Assembly (NCBI GenBank): GCA_019279435.1
Contig: JAAALK010000086.1
Coordinates: forward strand, 17,281,913-17,345,912
DNA from: Zizania palustris
Taxonomy: Eukaryota > Streptophyta > Magnoliopsida > Poales > Poaceae
Reading direction: 5' to 3'
Length of the DNA: 64,000 bases
How positions within the stretch are numbered: the stretch's first letter is position 1; each line of letters starts with the position of its first letter. The position numbers and the translations under genes were made by a program. Under the pieces are notes generated by a model. That model ran no database searches and was not told the DNA's origin. It was given only the letters and a program-made list of their open reading frames with translations. Below, in pieces: positions 1 to 10,500 of this stretch.

Positions 1-1204
1 GAATCTTTCGTCGAGTGTTTTTATGGTTTGCTAGCACTTGTAGTGAACGTATCTTAAACCAATTATTAACTGAGTGATCGACTGTCCGGTTCACTCACTC
101 ACCGGTCTGATTTTTTAGTATGTTGTGTGGTATGATTCCGCTAGCTAGTATGCATCCTCGGCGGCGGCAAGCTCCTACGTGCATGTTAAGCACGTAAAGA
201 CGGCGACTGCGACGGCGGCGGCTGCGCTTAAGAAGTATCGTGTGCGTAGACCGCCGCCGTTGTCGTCGTCGCTTACTCGCTTGCTATCCATCGCTGTAGC
301 TCCGATCCCTCCCGTCTCCTGCATTGTCGTGGCTCGACTAATCAGCGCCACGCGTGCGTGGCCGCCCGTTTTTCTCTCGACCGGCCGTCGCACTGGCTCG
401 GTCTGCCTGGACGTTCTTTGATGCATGCACTGCCACACCGCACGAGACGACGGCTTTGATTCATGTTGCCAAACCACGTTAGCGATCGGATCCAGCATTT
501 TGGCGCACCTGTTCAATCGTATAAAAATCCCACACATCTGATATCCAATATTTCCAATATCTTCAATCGAAATCATATCCCGTCCTAATCTACGTACGTG
601 TCGTTGCTTGTGATATGATGGATCTTTCTTTCCTCTAAGCAAAATAAACTGGTGGTGATGGTGAGCTTGCTATCCTATGGCTTAACGGGCCATGCATGCA
701 CCTCACAAAAGGGACGCATGATCACAACAGGGCTCATCTCTATCAGGATTATTCAGGATTGTAACCTCTCACCAAATCTTGTCCCATGCTTGGTCTTCGA
801 TCGGATCTTTCTTGCCCTATGTGTAGTAGTTCCCTATCACTGTAGAGCTCCAGAGATCAGACCGATTGTTTTTCGGAAAAAATGTCGGACGACTTATATC
901 TTAGTCGTCGAATCAAACTTCAACGCTGAAAATTGTAATGACATTTTTACAAATTTCCATTGATAAAAATTGATTAAAATATTATATGCAAACACTTGAA
1001 ATTATGTTTATAGTTTAAACACGGGTTACATAAATTTTGATAACACTAGTAATGTATGAAGTAAAATTTGTTTAATAAATAAAATAAAACAATTATTGTT
1101 GAACTATTATATTTGAAACGTTATAATATACTAGTGTTGAAACATTATGTATATACGTGTAATTGTGTGAAATATTATCACAACTGATTGAAATATTATA
1201 CGCG
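1..1204. other. Left flank, no supported gene
   Basis: Low-copy-looking sequence. The first 640 bases hold overlapping open frames on both strands (175-642 minus, 179-421 plus), mostly a GC-rich trinucleotide-like stretch giving Ala/Val runs. I recognise no domain and see no coherent splice pattern. From about 900 the sequence becomes very AT-rich and grades into a local repeat. Nothing here identifies a gene. Confidence 0.4.
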
Positions 1205-1390
1205 AACAGTTAAAACAAATTGTGTTTATAGTTAAACATTATTTTCATATTTTTTTTAAAACACTACTAATGCATAAAACTGAAACATTATTTAATAAAT
1301 AAAATGAAACAACTGTAGTGAAATATTATTCGATTGAAAGATATTTGTTTTACGTGTGAAGAAGGCTTGCTCCATGAGTAGGAGGAACAG
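985..1390. repeat. Degenerate local tandem duplication, about 240 bp unit
   Basis: Two adjacent blocks (about 985-1160 and 1205-1390) share the same order of AT-rich phrases, for example 'gtttatagtt' followed by 'ttaataaataaaat' and 'gaaatattat'. They differ by many substitutions and small indels, so the duplication is old. The second block is also the left end of the larger segmental duplication found again at 20219. Confidence 0.5.
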
Positions 1391-2040
1391 GCTATTGGAA
1401 TTTGGACAGCACCATCCGATGGATCGAACGCCCGTACGTACGTTCGTCTTTTCTTTTTCTTTTTTTTTACCGACCGGTAATCAGTTCAGTAACCGCGTCA
1501 GTAAATAACTACCATTAGGTTTAGGAATTAAACCGATTTGACTTATTAAGTCACGTTAATTCACACGCTTGCTACAAACTGAGTACCGATTTGACTTATT
1601 AATTCGATCACATGCATCTAAACGTTTGATACCTCCGTCACACCTTATTCTAGCTCGAAATAACACACCCAACGAAAAATTTGACATTTCACAATCTTTC
1701 TATTCCCCGTAGTACGTAGTGTATGTAAGTAGCTATAGCTGATGTAAACACGCTGAAATATATATAATCAGGCTGACGATATATCGATGACCGCATGCAT
1801 ATACGTGCGCCCGTCGATCGATCGATCGATCGACACATCATATCATATCGTTACGTACGTTGCGGCGTTGACGCGTGTGCAACAAGCTGGGTCGTCGTCT
1901 ATCCGAGCTATAGCTAGATAGAGCTAGACCGATCGAGCTAGCTATCTCATGCAATGTATCGCCGGTCGACGAAATTGCATATTATTCTACAAACTTTAAA
2001 ATAACTTATAAAAATGTCAAGGATACGTATAACATGGAAC
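1205..2040. repeat. Segmental duplication, copy 1, first segment
   Basis: This segment recurs at 20219-22495 in the same order: 'ccgatggatcgaacgcccgt' (near 1415 and 20502), 'accgaccggtaatcag' (1471; 20550), 'accattaggtttaggaatta' (1511; 20596), 'aatctttctattccc' (1692; 22007) and 'cgttacgtacgttgcggcg' (1849; 22113). Copy 2 is longer because it holds a foldback element with a solo LTR. Copy 1 is interrupted at 2041 by the copia block and resumes at 14336. A (TCGA)n microsatellite lies at 1814-1833. Confidence 0.85.
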
Positions 2041-2472
2041 TGTTAGAATAAGATCTCGGGGGAGAGGGGGGCGAACCTCTCTCCTCCGTGCGCGCTAAGT
2101 TCAGACCTCTAACAGACCCCTCCTGGTCTCACTCGCGCCCTGATCGGGGGCGCCCCAACCGACTCATGGTTGAGGGGCCCCTGCCGCTAGCGCAATAAAT
2201 AAGGGAGAGGGCTCAGGACACAAGGCTAATCCTTGCACGCCCAAACTCCTCCCCTACACTCCTACAGACCCGATCTTACACTTGCGCTAAGCGGCGGGAA
2301 GCCTCCCTCGCCGCACCGACGCCATGGCGTCCTCCTCGTCGACTCCGGCCCCCTCCGGTGAAGGTACACAACCCCTTACCCTCTCTGTTTATACCTAAGA
2401 CCTATGCCATGTTCAATTAGACTTAGACAAACCCTGCTAGACCTAGCCTAGTGATTCTAATCTAGTCTATCA
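2041..2472 (+). repeat. 5' LTR of copia-1
   Basis: A 432-base LTR starting TGTTAG and ending CTATCA, followed after one base by a tRNA-Met primer site. It holds a TATA-like 'caataaataag' near 2190. It is nearly identical to the inverted copy at 7757-8184, with only about half a dozen differences by eye, so both belong to a young element or subfamily. Confidence 0.9.
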
Positions 2473-2473
2473 A

Positions 2474-2485
2474 TGGTATCAGAGC
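2474..2485 (+). other. Primer binding site (initiator tRNA-Met)
   Basis: TGGTATCAGAGC immediately downstream of the 5' LTR. It complements the 3' end of plant initiator methionine tRNA, the usual primer of Ty1/copia elements. Confidence 0.9.
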
Positions 2486-4039
2486 CTCTAGACTTAGGTT
2501 AGCTAGGGTTTTAGGCGTCGGACCCCTTTGATCCGACGCCATTGCTGCGTTTCTAAGTACTGCTATACCTACTAAGTTTTACTCTAAGAACCCTAAGTAA
2601 TACCCGTCTGTTGTCCTCGGTTTAACCGTGAAACCGTGGACAAAACTCTCTAAGTACCCCCCTGTTTAGCGTCGGCTAAACCCTAAGTACAACCTAAGAA
2701 AAACAGAAGAAACCCCCCCTGTTGGCTTCGGCCAAACCCAAAAGAAACCCCTAAGCCCCTCGGGTAAGAACACAGGAGTAAGAACAAACAAAAAAAAACA
2801 GAAGTTAGGGTTAGGGTTTCGAAACCCTAACCCTAGTTTTTTTAAGAGAGAGGCCGGGATCTTACCGTGGCTGGGACCGCGCCGCCGCTTGCCGGTGGCC
2901 GGACCGCGCCGCCGCTTGCCGGTGGCCGGACCGCGCCGCCGCTCGCCGGGGCCGGCAAACCCTCTCGGGTTACTAAGCCCGACCGCCGCGGGCTAGCTCG
3001 ACGGAGCCCCGCTCACCCTCGGGTGAGCGCGGTGCTCCGGCGAGCTAGTCGGTGGCGGCCGACCGCCGGTGGCCGCCGCCGTGCGCCGCCGCGCCGCTCG
3101 CCGCCGCCTCGCTCTCGCGCCGCTCGCGCTCGGGACCGGGGGAGGGGAAGAATGAGGTTTTAGGGTTCCCGGGGGCGGGCGATGGCTTTTATACGGCCGA
3201 GAGTGGCGGCTGGCCGTCGGATTCAATCCGACGGCCAGGATCAATCGGGCGCAATTAAGCCCAGGCGGGGGGCACTTTGACGGCCCAGGCCCACGTTTGG
3301 TCGCGCGCGCGCGGGAAGATTTCTGGCCCAGGCCCAGGACTTGAACGGCCTGGCGCCACACGCTTTTATGCCAGGCTTCCGCGCGCTAATGGGCCGGGCC
3401 GATTCACTGTGTGGGCTGGTTTTCGGTTTTCTATTTTCCAGAATTAAATAATTGATTTCCTGTTTTAATTATTCTCTGGAAAATGAGAAAATTGCCCAAA
3501 AATCAGATAAAAATAAGTTTGATGTAAGAATAATTTTGTAAATTTCATCACATTCAGTAGTATTATTCTGAATTTTATGAGTATTTTTAGTGCATTTCTT
3601 TGGTGTTTTCTGATTTTTATAAGACCAACGTATTATTTAAATTAGAGAATAAATTTTTTAAAGTTATTAAAAATTCAGAATAAAATTTTCTACTGATTTC
3701 TTTATGCTGATTAAACATGTGTTATAATTTTTTTTAAGTCTTCCGCTGTGCTACCACATGTTTAATCAAAATTTTATGTTCATCCACTATATTAAGTTTA
3801 TATTTTTTGTCAATTAAATTTGAACCAACGAGATAATTTAATTGACGAAATAAAAAGTTTATTTTAGTCATTTTGCATAGTAATTTTATCTCCTGACCAA
3901 CGTTGGTGATAAAATCACTGTGTTTTGAGATGATTTGATTCTATTTCTGCCCAACGGTGATGTAGAATTAATTCCTATTGGTTATTTATTTAGTTTTCAC
4001 ATACTAATTTGACCAACGTTAAATTAGCATGTATCATTT
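2486..4039 (+). other. Untranslated leader of copia-1
   Basis: About 1.55 kb between primer site and gag. The first part has several 'aaccctaa'-type phrases (2810-2840). A GC-rich part (2865-3330) includes about three copies of a 27-base unit (2877-2951, 'gccgccgcttgccggtggcc') that makes spurious Pro/Gly/Arg frames. The last 600 bases are AT-rich. The same leader architecture occurs in copia-2 (8942-10500), where phrases such as 'gaaccaacgagataattta' and 'tgaccaacgtt' are shared, showing the two elements are relatives. Confidence 0.75.
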
Positions 4040-7000
4040 ATGCCTGTAATTAACCCCTTTGACTATAAATTTTTATCAGGCAACTTACTCGCTCAAATGA
4101 ACAATATTGAGAAACTTAGAGGGGACAACTATGGATCATGGCGAGAGGGTCTGTTGATCGCTCTTGCCATCTTAGATGTGGATTATTCCTCGCAAGAAGG
4201 ATGTCCAGTTGAGCCTACTAAGCCAGTAATGCTCACTGGTGAGACAGCTGACGCATTTGCTGCGCGTCAGAAGGATTTTGCCCCCATAAGAATGAAGTAC
4301 GACATTGCGTACAACAATTTGAAGTACTCAAACAGAAAATGTCTGATGATTATTAAGAACTCTATTTTAGAGCCAATCAGGAGCTCCATCCCTGATTGTG
4401 AGACAGCAACTCAGTACCTGAAGAGGGTTGATGCACAGTTTGCTGGTTCATCAAAGGCTGCTTGCGCCTCCACAATTAAGAGGTTTATTAATGAGAAATA
4501 CCGCAGTGGAGGCGTAAGAGACCACATCTTAAGAATGAGTAACTGGGCTGCTAGCCTAAAGACTATGGAGTGTGCACTGACAGAAAACTTTATAGTTCAT
4601 GTCATCATGAGCTCACTTAGTAAGGATTTTGAGCATTTCGTTATCAACTACAATTCTCTGCCAGAAGTGTGGACATTTGAAAAATTAGTGTCCAACTGCG
4701 TTCAGGAGGAAGAACGCATTAAGGAGGCTAGAGGTGGTGATTCAGTTCACCAAATTCAAGATAAGGGGAAAAAGACATTTACGCCTAAGAAAAATACTAA
4801 GACCTTTAAGAGGAAAGGAAAGGCGCCTAAGGACAATGATGTCCCTCAAGGCGTCTGCAGGCATTGTAAGAAGGAGGGACACCACATGAAGGACTATGTG
4901 GATTTCCTCAAGTGGATGCACAAACACGATAACGATGAAATTACTTGTATAGATGAATCCTTGTATTTAGATTATTCTACCAACACCTGGTGGATTGACT
5001 CAGGTGCAACTGTTCATGTTGCCAACTCTTTACAGGGATTCGCTACGACGAGAATTTTGGAAAGAAACGAAAGAACAATTAGAGTGGGGAATGGCATCGA
5101 AGCAGAAGTTGAAGCCATTGGAAATCTCCCTTTAGAATTTAAGAATGGCTTTGTAATTCTTTTGCGCGATGTACTCTATGTTCTTTCGATGCGCAGAAAC
5201 TTGATTTCTGTTTCTTGTTTAGTTAATAATGGGTATGATTGTCATTTTGGCGACAGACAATGTTCTATTATTTATGATAATAAAGTTGTGGGTCTTGCCT
5301 TCGAGCATGACAAACTTTATCTTTTGTCCTTAAGTGATTCAGTAAATACTATTAGTGAGTCAGTATCGTCTAGCAAAACAAATAAGCGTAAGAGAATTAG
5401 CGACGTTTCTTCGAAATTATGGCATTGTTGCCTAGGCCATATTTCGAAGGGGAGGATTGAATGTCTAGTTAAGGAGTCAATTCTTCCGCCTTTAGAATTC
5501 GCAGACTTAGATCAATGCATAGATTGCATTAAAGGCAAATACGTCAAACAAATTAAGAAAGGCGTAAAGCGAAGCACAGGAGTTTTAGAAATTATTCATA
5601 CGTACATTTGTGGTCCATTTCCTGTGACGTCTGTAGATGGTTATGATTCATTCATAACATTTACAGATGATTATTTGCGCTATGGTTATATTTATCCAAT
5701 TAAAGAACGATCAGAAGCCTTGGATAAATTTAAGATATTTAAGGCTGAAGTAGAAAATCAGCATGATCTAAAGATTAAGATAGTAAGATCTGACCGTGGA
5801 GGAGAGTACTACGGTCGTCATACCCCGTATGGCCAAGTTCTTGGACCTTTTGCAAGGTTTCTACAGGAAAATGGTATAGTCGCCCAATATTCTACACCGG
5901 GCGAACCACAGCAAAATGGAGTGGCAGAAAGGCGCAATCGCACCTTAATGGACATGGTAAGAAGTATGTTGAGTTATTCCACTCTACCGGTTGGATTATG
6001 GATGGAGGCATTAAAAACCGCCATTCATATTCTTAATCGGGTTCCGAGTAAGTCGGTGCCCAAGACACCGTATGAATTATGGACTGGACGAGAACCCTCT
6101 CTAAATTATTTTAGAGTATGGGGATGTCCAGCTGAAGCTAAAGTATTTAACCCAAATATTGGTAAATTAGATCCTAAGACAGTGAGTTGTCATTTTATTG
6201 GCTACCCAAATAAGTCTAAGGGTTTCCGTTTCTATTGTCCTGGTAGACATACCAAGTTTGTAGAAACGAGACATGCAGTCTTTTTAGAAGACGCTATGAT
6301 CAGGGGGAGCACGGTATTAAGAGAAATTAGCCTTGAAGAGAAGCGGGTCTGTGCACCTACTCCTATGATTCAAGAGCCAATTCTCCATATACCTGTGATA
6401 GCACCTATTAGTCCAGCTCCTGAAGTTGGACCTTCATTAGCGACACCTGTTGTTCATGAGGAACCTGTTATTCAGGAGCCTGTAGTTCCAGTTGTTGCTA
6501 ATGAAGAACAAGAAGAACAACCCCCTGTGTTAGAAAATAATGTGCCAGTTGAGGAGGACATCATAGAAAATGATGTACCAATTCAAGAAGACATTAGAAA
6601 TGATGATATCCCAGTTCAAGAGAACGTTAGGAGATCACAAAGAGTAAGAAGATTAGCTATTCCTGATGACTATGAGGTTTATATGAGTGAAGAAATTCAA
6701 ATGGAGGGCGATCCCGCCTCTTTTGAAGAAGCTATGAGAAGTCCTCACTCTTCTAAGTGGCTTGAGGCCATGGAGGATGATATGAGGTCTATGAATACCA
6801 ACAATGTCTGGAAATTAGAAGAAATTCCTAAAGGAGCCAAAACAGTAGGCTGCAATTGGGTCTACAAGGTCAAACGTGACTCCCAAGGGAATATTGAAAG
6901 ATTTAAGGCCAGACTTGTTTCTAAAGGCTTCACTCAAAGAGAAGGAATATATTATAATGAGACATTTTCTCCTGTCTCATCTAAGGATTCATTTAGAATC

Positions 7001-7279
7001 ATTATGGCTTTAGTGGCACATTATGACTTAGAGCTACATCAGATGGATGTAAAGACGGCATTTCTCAACGGGGATCTAAATGAGAATGTCTATATGGCAC
7101 AACCCAAGGGTTTTGTCATAAAAGGGAAAGAAAATTTGGGATGCCATTTAACTAAGTCCATTTATGGTCTTAAACAGGCCTCTAGGCAGTGGTATCTCAA
7201 ATTTGATGAGACAATTAGAAAGTTTGGGTTTAAAGAGAATGAAGAGGACAAAAGGCGTAGATCACTAGAAATGAGTTAA
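4040..7279 (+). CDS. Ty1/copia gag-pol polyprotein, RT truncated
   Basis: A single 1079-residue frame in copia order. The gag (UBN2-type) fills residues 1-265. A zinc knuckle near 275-290 (CRHCKKEGHHMKDY) has its last Cys replaced by Tyr. The aspartic protease has WWIDSGAT near 320. Next come the GAG-pre-integrase HHCC region (KLWHCCLGHIS, then CIDC) and the integrase core (VRSDRGGEYYG; PQQNGVAERRNRT). RT begins near 880 (NWVYKVKRD, QMDVKTAFLNG, IYGLKQA). The first integrase catalytic position reads HTYICGP where copia has HTDICGP, so the first Asp of DDE is lost (codon 5603-5605). After EENEED the frame leaves RT and stops: the segment with the YVDD active site is deleted. The start was chosen as the first Met before the gag homology. 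The element cannot act alone. Confidence 0.9.
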   Translation: MPVINPFDYKFLSGNLLAQMNNIEKLRGDNYGSWREGLLIALAILDVDYSSQEGCPVEPTKPVMLTGETADAFAARQKDFAPIRMKYDIAYNNLKYSNRKCLMIIKNSILEPIRSSIPDCETATQYLKRVDAQFAGSSKAACASTIKRFINEKYRSGGVRDHILRMSNWAASLKTMECALTENFIVHVIMSSLSKDFEHFVINYNSLPEVWTFEKLVSNCVQEEERIKEARGGDSVHQIQDKGKKTFTPKKNTKTFKRKGKAPKDNDVPQGVCRHCKKEGHHMKDYVDFLKWMHKHDNDEITCIDESLYLDYSTNTWWIDSGATVHVANSLQGFATTRILERNERTIRVGNGIEAEVEAIGNLPLEFKNGFVILLRDVLYVLSMRRNLISVSCLVNNGYDCHFGDRQCSIIYDNKVVGLAFEHDKLYLLSLSDSVNTISESVSSSKTNKRKRISDVSSKLWHCCLGHISKGRIECLVKESILPPLEFADLDQCIDCIKGKYVKQIKKGVKRSTGVLEIIHTYICGPFPVTSVDGYDSFITFTDDYLRYGYIYPIKERSEALDKFKIFKAEVENQHDLKIKIVRSDRGGEYYGRHTPYGQVLGPFARFLQENGIVAQYSTPGEPQQNGVAERRNRTLMDMVRSMLSYSTLPVGLWMEALKTAIHILNRVPSKSVPKTPYELWTGREPSLNYFRVWGCPAEAKVFNPNIGKLDPKTVSCHFIGYPNKSKGFRFYCPGRHTKFVETRHAVFLEDAMIRGSTVLREISLEEKRVCAPTPMIQEPILHIPVIAPISPAPEVGPSLATPVVHEEPVIQEPVVPVVANEEQEEQPPVLENNVPVEEDIIENDVPIQEDIRNDDIPVQENVRRSQRVRRLAIPDDYEVYMSEEIQMEGDPASFEEAMRSPHSSKWLEAMEDDMRSMNTNNVWKLEEIPKGAKTVGCNWVYKVKRDSQGNIERFKARLVSKGFTQREGIYYNETFSPVSSKDSFRIIMALVAHYDLELHQMDVKTAFLNGDLNENVYMAQPKGFVIKGKENLGCHLTKSIYGLKQASRQWYLKFDETIRKFGFKENEEDKRRRSLEMS

Positions 7280-7282
7280 GAA

Positions 7283-7756
7283 AGCCTTGCGATATGTGCA
7301 AGGCACAAAAGGCCTCATGCTAACATATGAGAGAACAAATAACCTTGAAATAGTAGGTTATTCAGACTCAGATTTTGCGGGATGTGTGGATACTGAGAAG
7401 TCCACATCAGGTTATATATTCACACTCGCAAAAGGAGCTGTGTCGTGGAAAAGCTCCAAACAAACTGTGACGGCATCTTCCACGATGTATGCCGAGTTTG
7501 TAGCATGTTATGAGGCCACCGGACAGGCACTATGGTTTAAAAAGTTTATTCCCGGTCTAAGAGTGGTCGACAGCATTGAAAGACCACTTAAGTTATACTG
7601 CGACAATGAGCCAGCAGTATTATACTCCCATAACAACAAGAAGAGTGGTGCTGCCAAACACATCAATATTAAGTACTATGTTGTTAAGGAGAAAATCCAA
7701 GATCACACAATAAGTCTAGAGCATATAAGTACCAAGCGTATGCTTGCGGATCCGCT
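7283..7756 (+). pseudogene. Copia RNase H remnant
   Basis: Out of frame with the gag-pol frame because of the RT deletion just upstream. It reads RYVQGTKGLMLTYER, YSDSDFAG (catalytic Asp), STSGYIF, TASSTMYAEFVA (catalytic Glu), YCDNEPAV (catalytic Asp) and AKHINIKY, which is the complete RNase H signature of copia pol. It is open to the point where the inverted LTR begins, where 'ggatccgct' switches to 'tgatagact'. The normal continuation is seen in copia-2 ('ggatccgctcataaaagac', near 13649), so the pol C-terminus and polypurine tract are missing. Confidence 0.85.
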
Positions 7757-8184
7757 TGATAGACTAGATTAGAATCACTAGGCTAGGTCTAGCAGGGTTT
7801 GTCTAAGTCTAATTGAACATGGCATAGGTCTTAGGTATAAACAGAGAGGGTAAGGGGTTGTGTACCTTCACCGGAGGGGGCCGGAGTCGACGAGGAGGAC
7901 GCCATGGCGTCGGTGCGGCGAGGGAGGCTTCCCGCCGCTTAGCGCAAGTGTTAGATCGGGTCTGTAGGAGTGTAGGGGAGGAGTTTGGGCGTGCAAGGAT
8001 TAGCCTTGCATCCTGAGCCCTCCCCCTTATTTATTGCGCTAGCGGCAGGGGCCCCTCAACCATGAGTCGGTTGGGGCGCCCCCGATCAGGGCGCGAGTGA
8101 GACCAGGAGGGGTCTGTTAGATGTCCAAACTTAGCGCGCATGGAGGAGAGGGGTTCGGCCCCCTCTCCCCCGAGATCTTATTCT
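7757..8184 (-). repeat. Copia-1 LTR in inverted orientation
   Basis: Reverse complement of the 5' LTR at 2041-2472, missing only the last few bases (TGTTAG side). A normal element would have a direct repeat here. The left junction lies inside pol, where one or two bases (ct/t) are ambiguous. The right junction falls at 'ttattct', where LTR and pol share 'ttct'. Confidence 0.9.
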
Positions 8185-8579
8185 TCGAAATTATGGCATT
8201 GTCACCTAGGCCATATTTCGAAGGGGAGGATTGAACGTCTAGTTAAGGAGTCAATTCTTCCGCCTTTAGAATTCGCAGACTTAGATCAATGCATAGATTG
8301 CATTAAAGGCAAATACATCAAACAAATTAAGAAAGGCGCGAAGCGAAGCACATGAGTTTTAGAAATTATTCATACGGACATTTGTGGTCCATTTCCTGTG
8401 ACGTCTGTAGATGGTTATGATTCATTCATAACATTTACAGATGATTATTCGCGTTATGGTTATATTTATCCAATTAAAGAACGATCAGAAGCCTTGGATA
8501 AATTTAACCATAGCGCGAATAATCATCTGTAAATGTTATGAATGAATCATAACCATCTACAGACGTCATAGCGCGAATA
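8182..8579 (+). repeat. Duplicated pol segment ending in a snap-back
   Basis: 8182-8507 repeats pol 5408-5733 (HHCC region to start of the integrase core) with about nine differences by eye. That is more than between the two LTR copies, so it may come from a sister element. It keeps the catalytic Asp codon GAC (8377-8379) that is TAC in the main ORF. From 8508 to about 8579 the sequence turns back as the reverse complement of about 8400-8465, forming a hairpin, then joins copia-2 LTR sequence at 'atag'. Confidence 0.85.
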
Positions 8580-8928
8580 GGCCATGCACATGCGTCTGAT
8601 CCAAACTGCGCCTTGATCGGGGGCGCCCCAACAGAATTCTGTTAGGACCCCCTGTTGCGCGACACTACAAATAAGGAGAGGTGGAGTCCATGCGACGGCT
8701 GCGGCATTCGTTCTCCTCTGCCTCTACCCAAAACTAAGACCTAAACCGATATAAGAGTAAAGTGCCGAAGCAACGGGAAGGTTCCCCTAACCTCGCAGGA
8801 CTTCGACGCCACAGCACCGGCCATGGCTTCCCCTTCTTCCTCCTCATCTCCGAGCAACCCGAAAGGTAACCCTAAGTTCATACTCTGCTAGTCCTAGACC
8901 TAGAGATCACCTAAGCAATTTTCTATCA
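8577..8928 (+). repeat. Copia-2 5' LTR, truncated at its start
   Basis: Matches the 3' LTR (13915-14335) from its internal 'taggccatgcacatg' to its end 'ttttctatca'. The first 60-65 bases are missing and replaced by the snap-back sequence. It holds 'cactacaaataaggag', probably the TATA region. Confidence 0.85.
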
Positions 8929-8929
8929 A

Positions 8930-8941
8930 TGGTATCAGAGC
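8930..8941 (+). other. Primer binding site (tRNA-Met) of copia-2
   Basis: TGGTATCAGAGC one base after the LTR end, identical to the copia-1 site. Confidence 0.9.
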
Positions 8942-10500
8942 TGTGCTAGTGCTCTAGGCTAGTTAGGGTTTAAGAGTAGTGTCGGATCTCCTTGATCCGA
9001 CACCCACACCCGCATTAAGAACAGAGGGTTAGGGTTTCGGAGAACCCTAACCCTATACCCCTCGTTAAGAAATCCCCAAAGGGATTAAGGTTTTCGGTTT
9101 CGGCCGAAGAACAACATAAAAAAAAGAAATAATGTTTAGGGTTTATGGTTCCCGAAACCCTAACCCTAACCCTGCGGTAAGGAATCCCTAGTGGATTCGG
9201 TATCGCCGAAGAAGAACAGAGAAAAGGGGGCAGAATCAGAGGATTAGGATTTTCGACCCTAACCCTAACTAAGAACTATGGGCGCGGGAGGAGAAACCTT
9301 ACCTCGCGCCGTGCCGGATCCGGCCTCGTCAGAATCCGGGAAGACCGCCGCCTCCACTGTGCTCGGGACGCGGGTTGTGACCACCGCTGGTCAGCTCGAT
9401 GGAGCGTCGTTCACCCTCGGGTGAGCGCGCGGCTCCGTCCAGCAAACCGGTGGACGGCACGCCGCCGGTCACCATCGCTCGGGGCTCGCCGCCGCTCCAC
9501 TCCACGCCGCTCACTCGGCCGCCGCTACTGAGCGCTCTCCGCCGCTCGCTGCGCGCTCGGGTGGAAGTGGAATGAATTAGGTTTAGGGGGTGCGGCGTGC
9601 GACTGTGTTGTGTGGGCGCAATCGGCGCACGACCGTCGGATCAGATCCGACGGCCAGCAGCGATCAGTCCGAATTTGGCCCAGGCGGGGGCATGCTTTCG
9701 CGGCCTAGGCCCAGGTTGCGGCCTAGGTCGGCTGGCGCACGTGAGAGGGATGTGGGCCAAGGCCGATTTCAGTTTTAGGCCGGAAGTTTTGCACAATTTT
9801 GGGCCGGATTTGATTTCTGAATTTTGAGAATTAAGAAATTGATTTTCCATTTAAGTATTTTCTAGAAATTAAGAAAAATACCCAAAATTAAGGAAAAGAT
9901 AAGTTATCCGCGGGTAAAATTTTGTATAATTTTATCAAGATCCAGTAAATTTATTCTGATTTTTTCAGTATTTTAAGTATTTTTGTGATATTTATTTATT
10001 AAATTTAGTCTAAGGACTATATTTAATTGAGGAATATCTATTAAGAATTTTTGTTGAAGTTTAAATTCAGAATTTGATTACTGTTTTAATTAGTGTATTA
10101 ATTAAGATTAAGTATTCCGCTGTGCATACACTGTTTAAAATAAGTATTGTGCTGTAAATTCAGAATTTTATTACTGATTAAGTAGTGTATCAATTAGTTT
10201 TTAGTCTTCCGCTTTGTATACACTGTTTTAAGATTAGTGCCATGTTCATCCTATCAATTAAATAGCATTTATTCTGTCAATTAAATTTGAACCAACGAGA
10301 TAATTTAATTTGGCAATATAAGTGTTGTATTTTGTTAACATAGTTATTTTATCTCCTGACCAACGTTGGTGATGAAATTACTGTGGTTCAGTTGAATTGA
10401 TTCTATTTATGCTCAACGGTGATGTAGAATTAATTCGCCTTTTAAGTTTTAAGTATGTCACATGTTGATTTTGACCAACGTTAAATTTTCATGTGTCATA
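8942..10500 (+). other. Leader of copia-2
   Basis: Corresponds to the copia-1 leader: 'aaccctaa' phrases (9010-9260), a GC-rich part with spurious frames (9300-9780), then AT-rich sequence with shared phrases such as 'gaaccaacgagataattta' (10270) and 'tgaccaacgttaaatt' (10470). No coding region is supported. Confidence 0.65.

Noticed and set aside
175..642. Overlapping open frames on both strands (155 and 80 residues)
   Set aside because: Low-complexity trinucleotide-like stretch, no recognised domain and no splice support.
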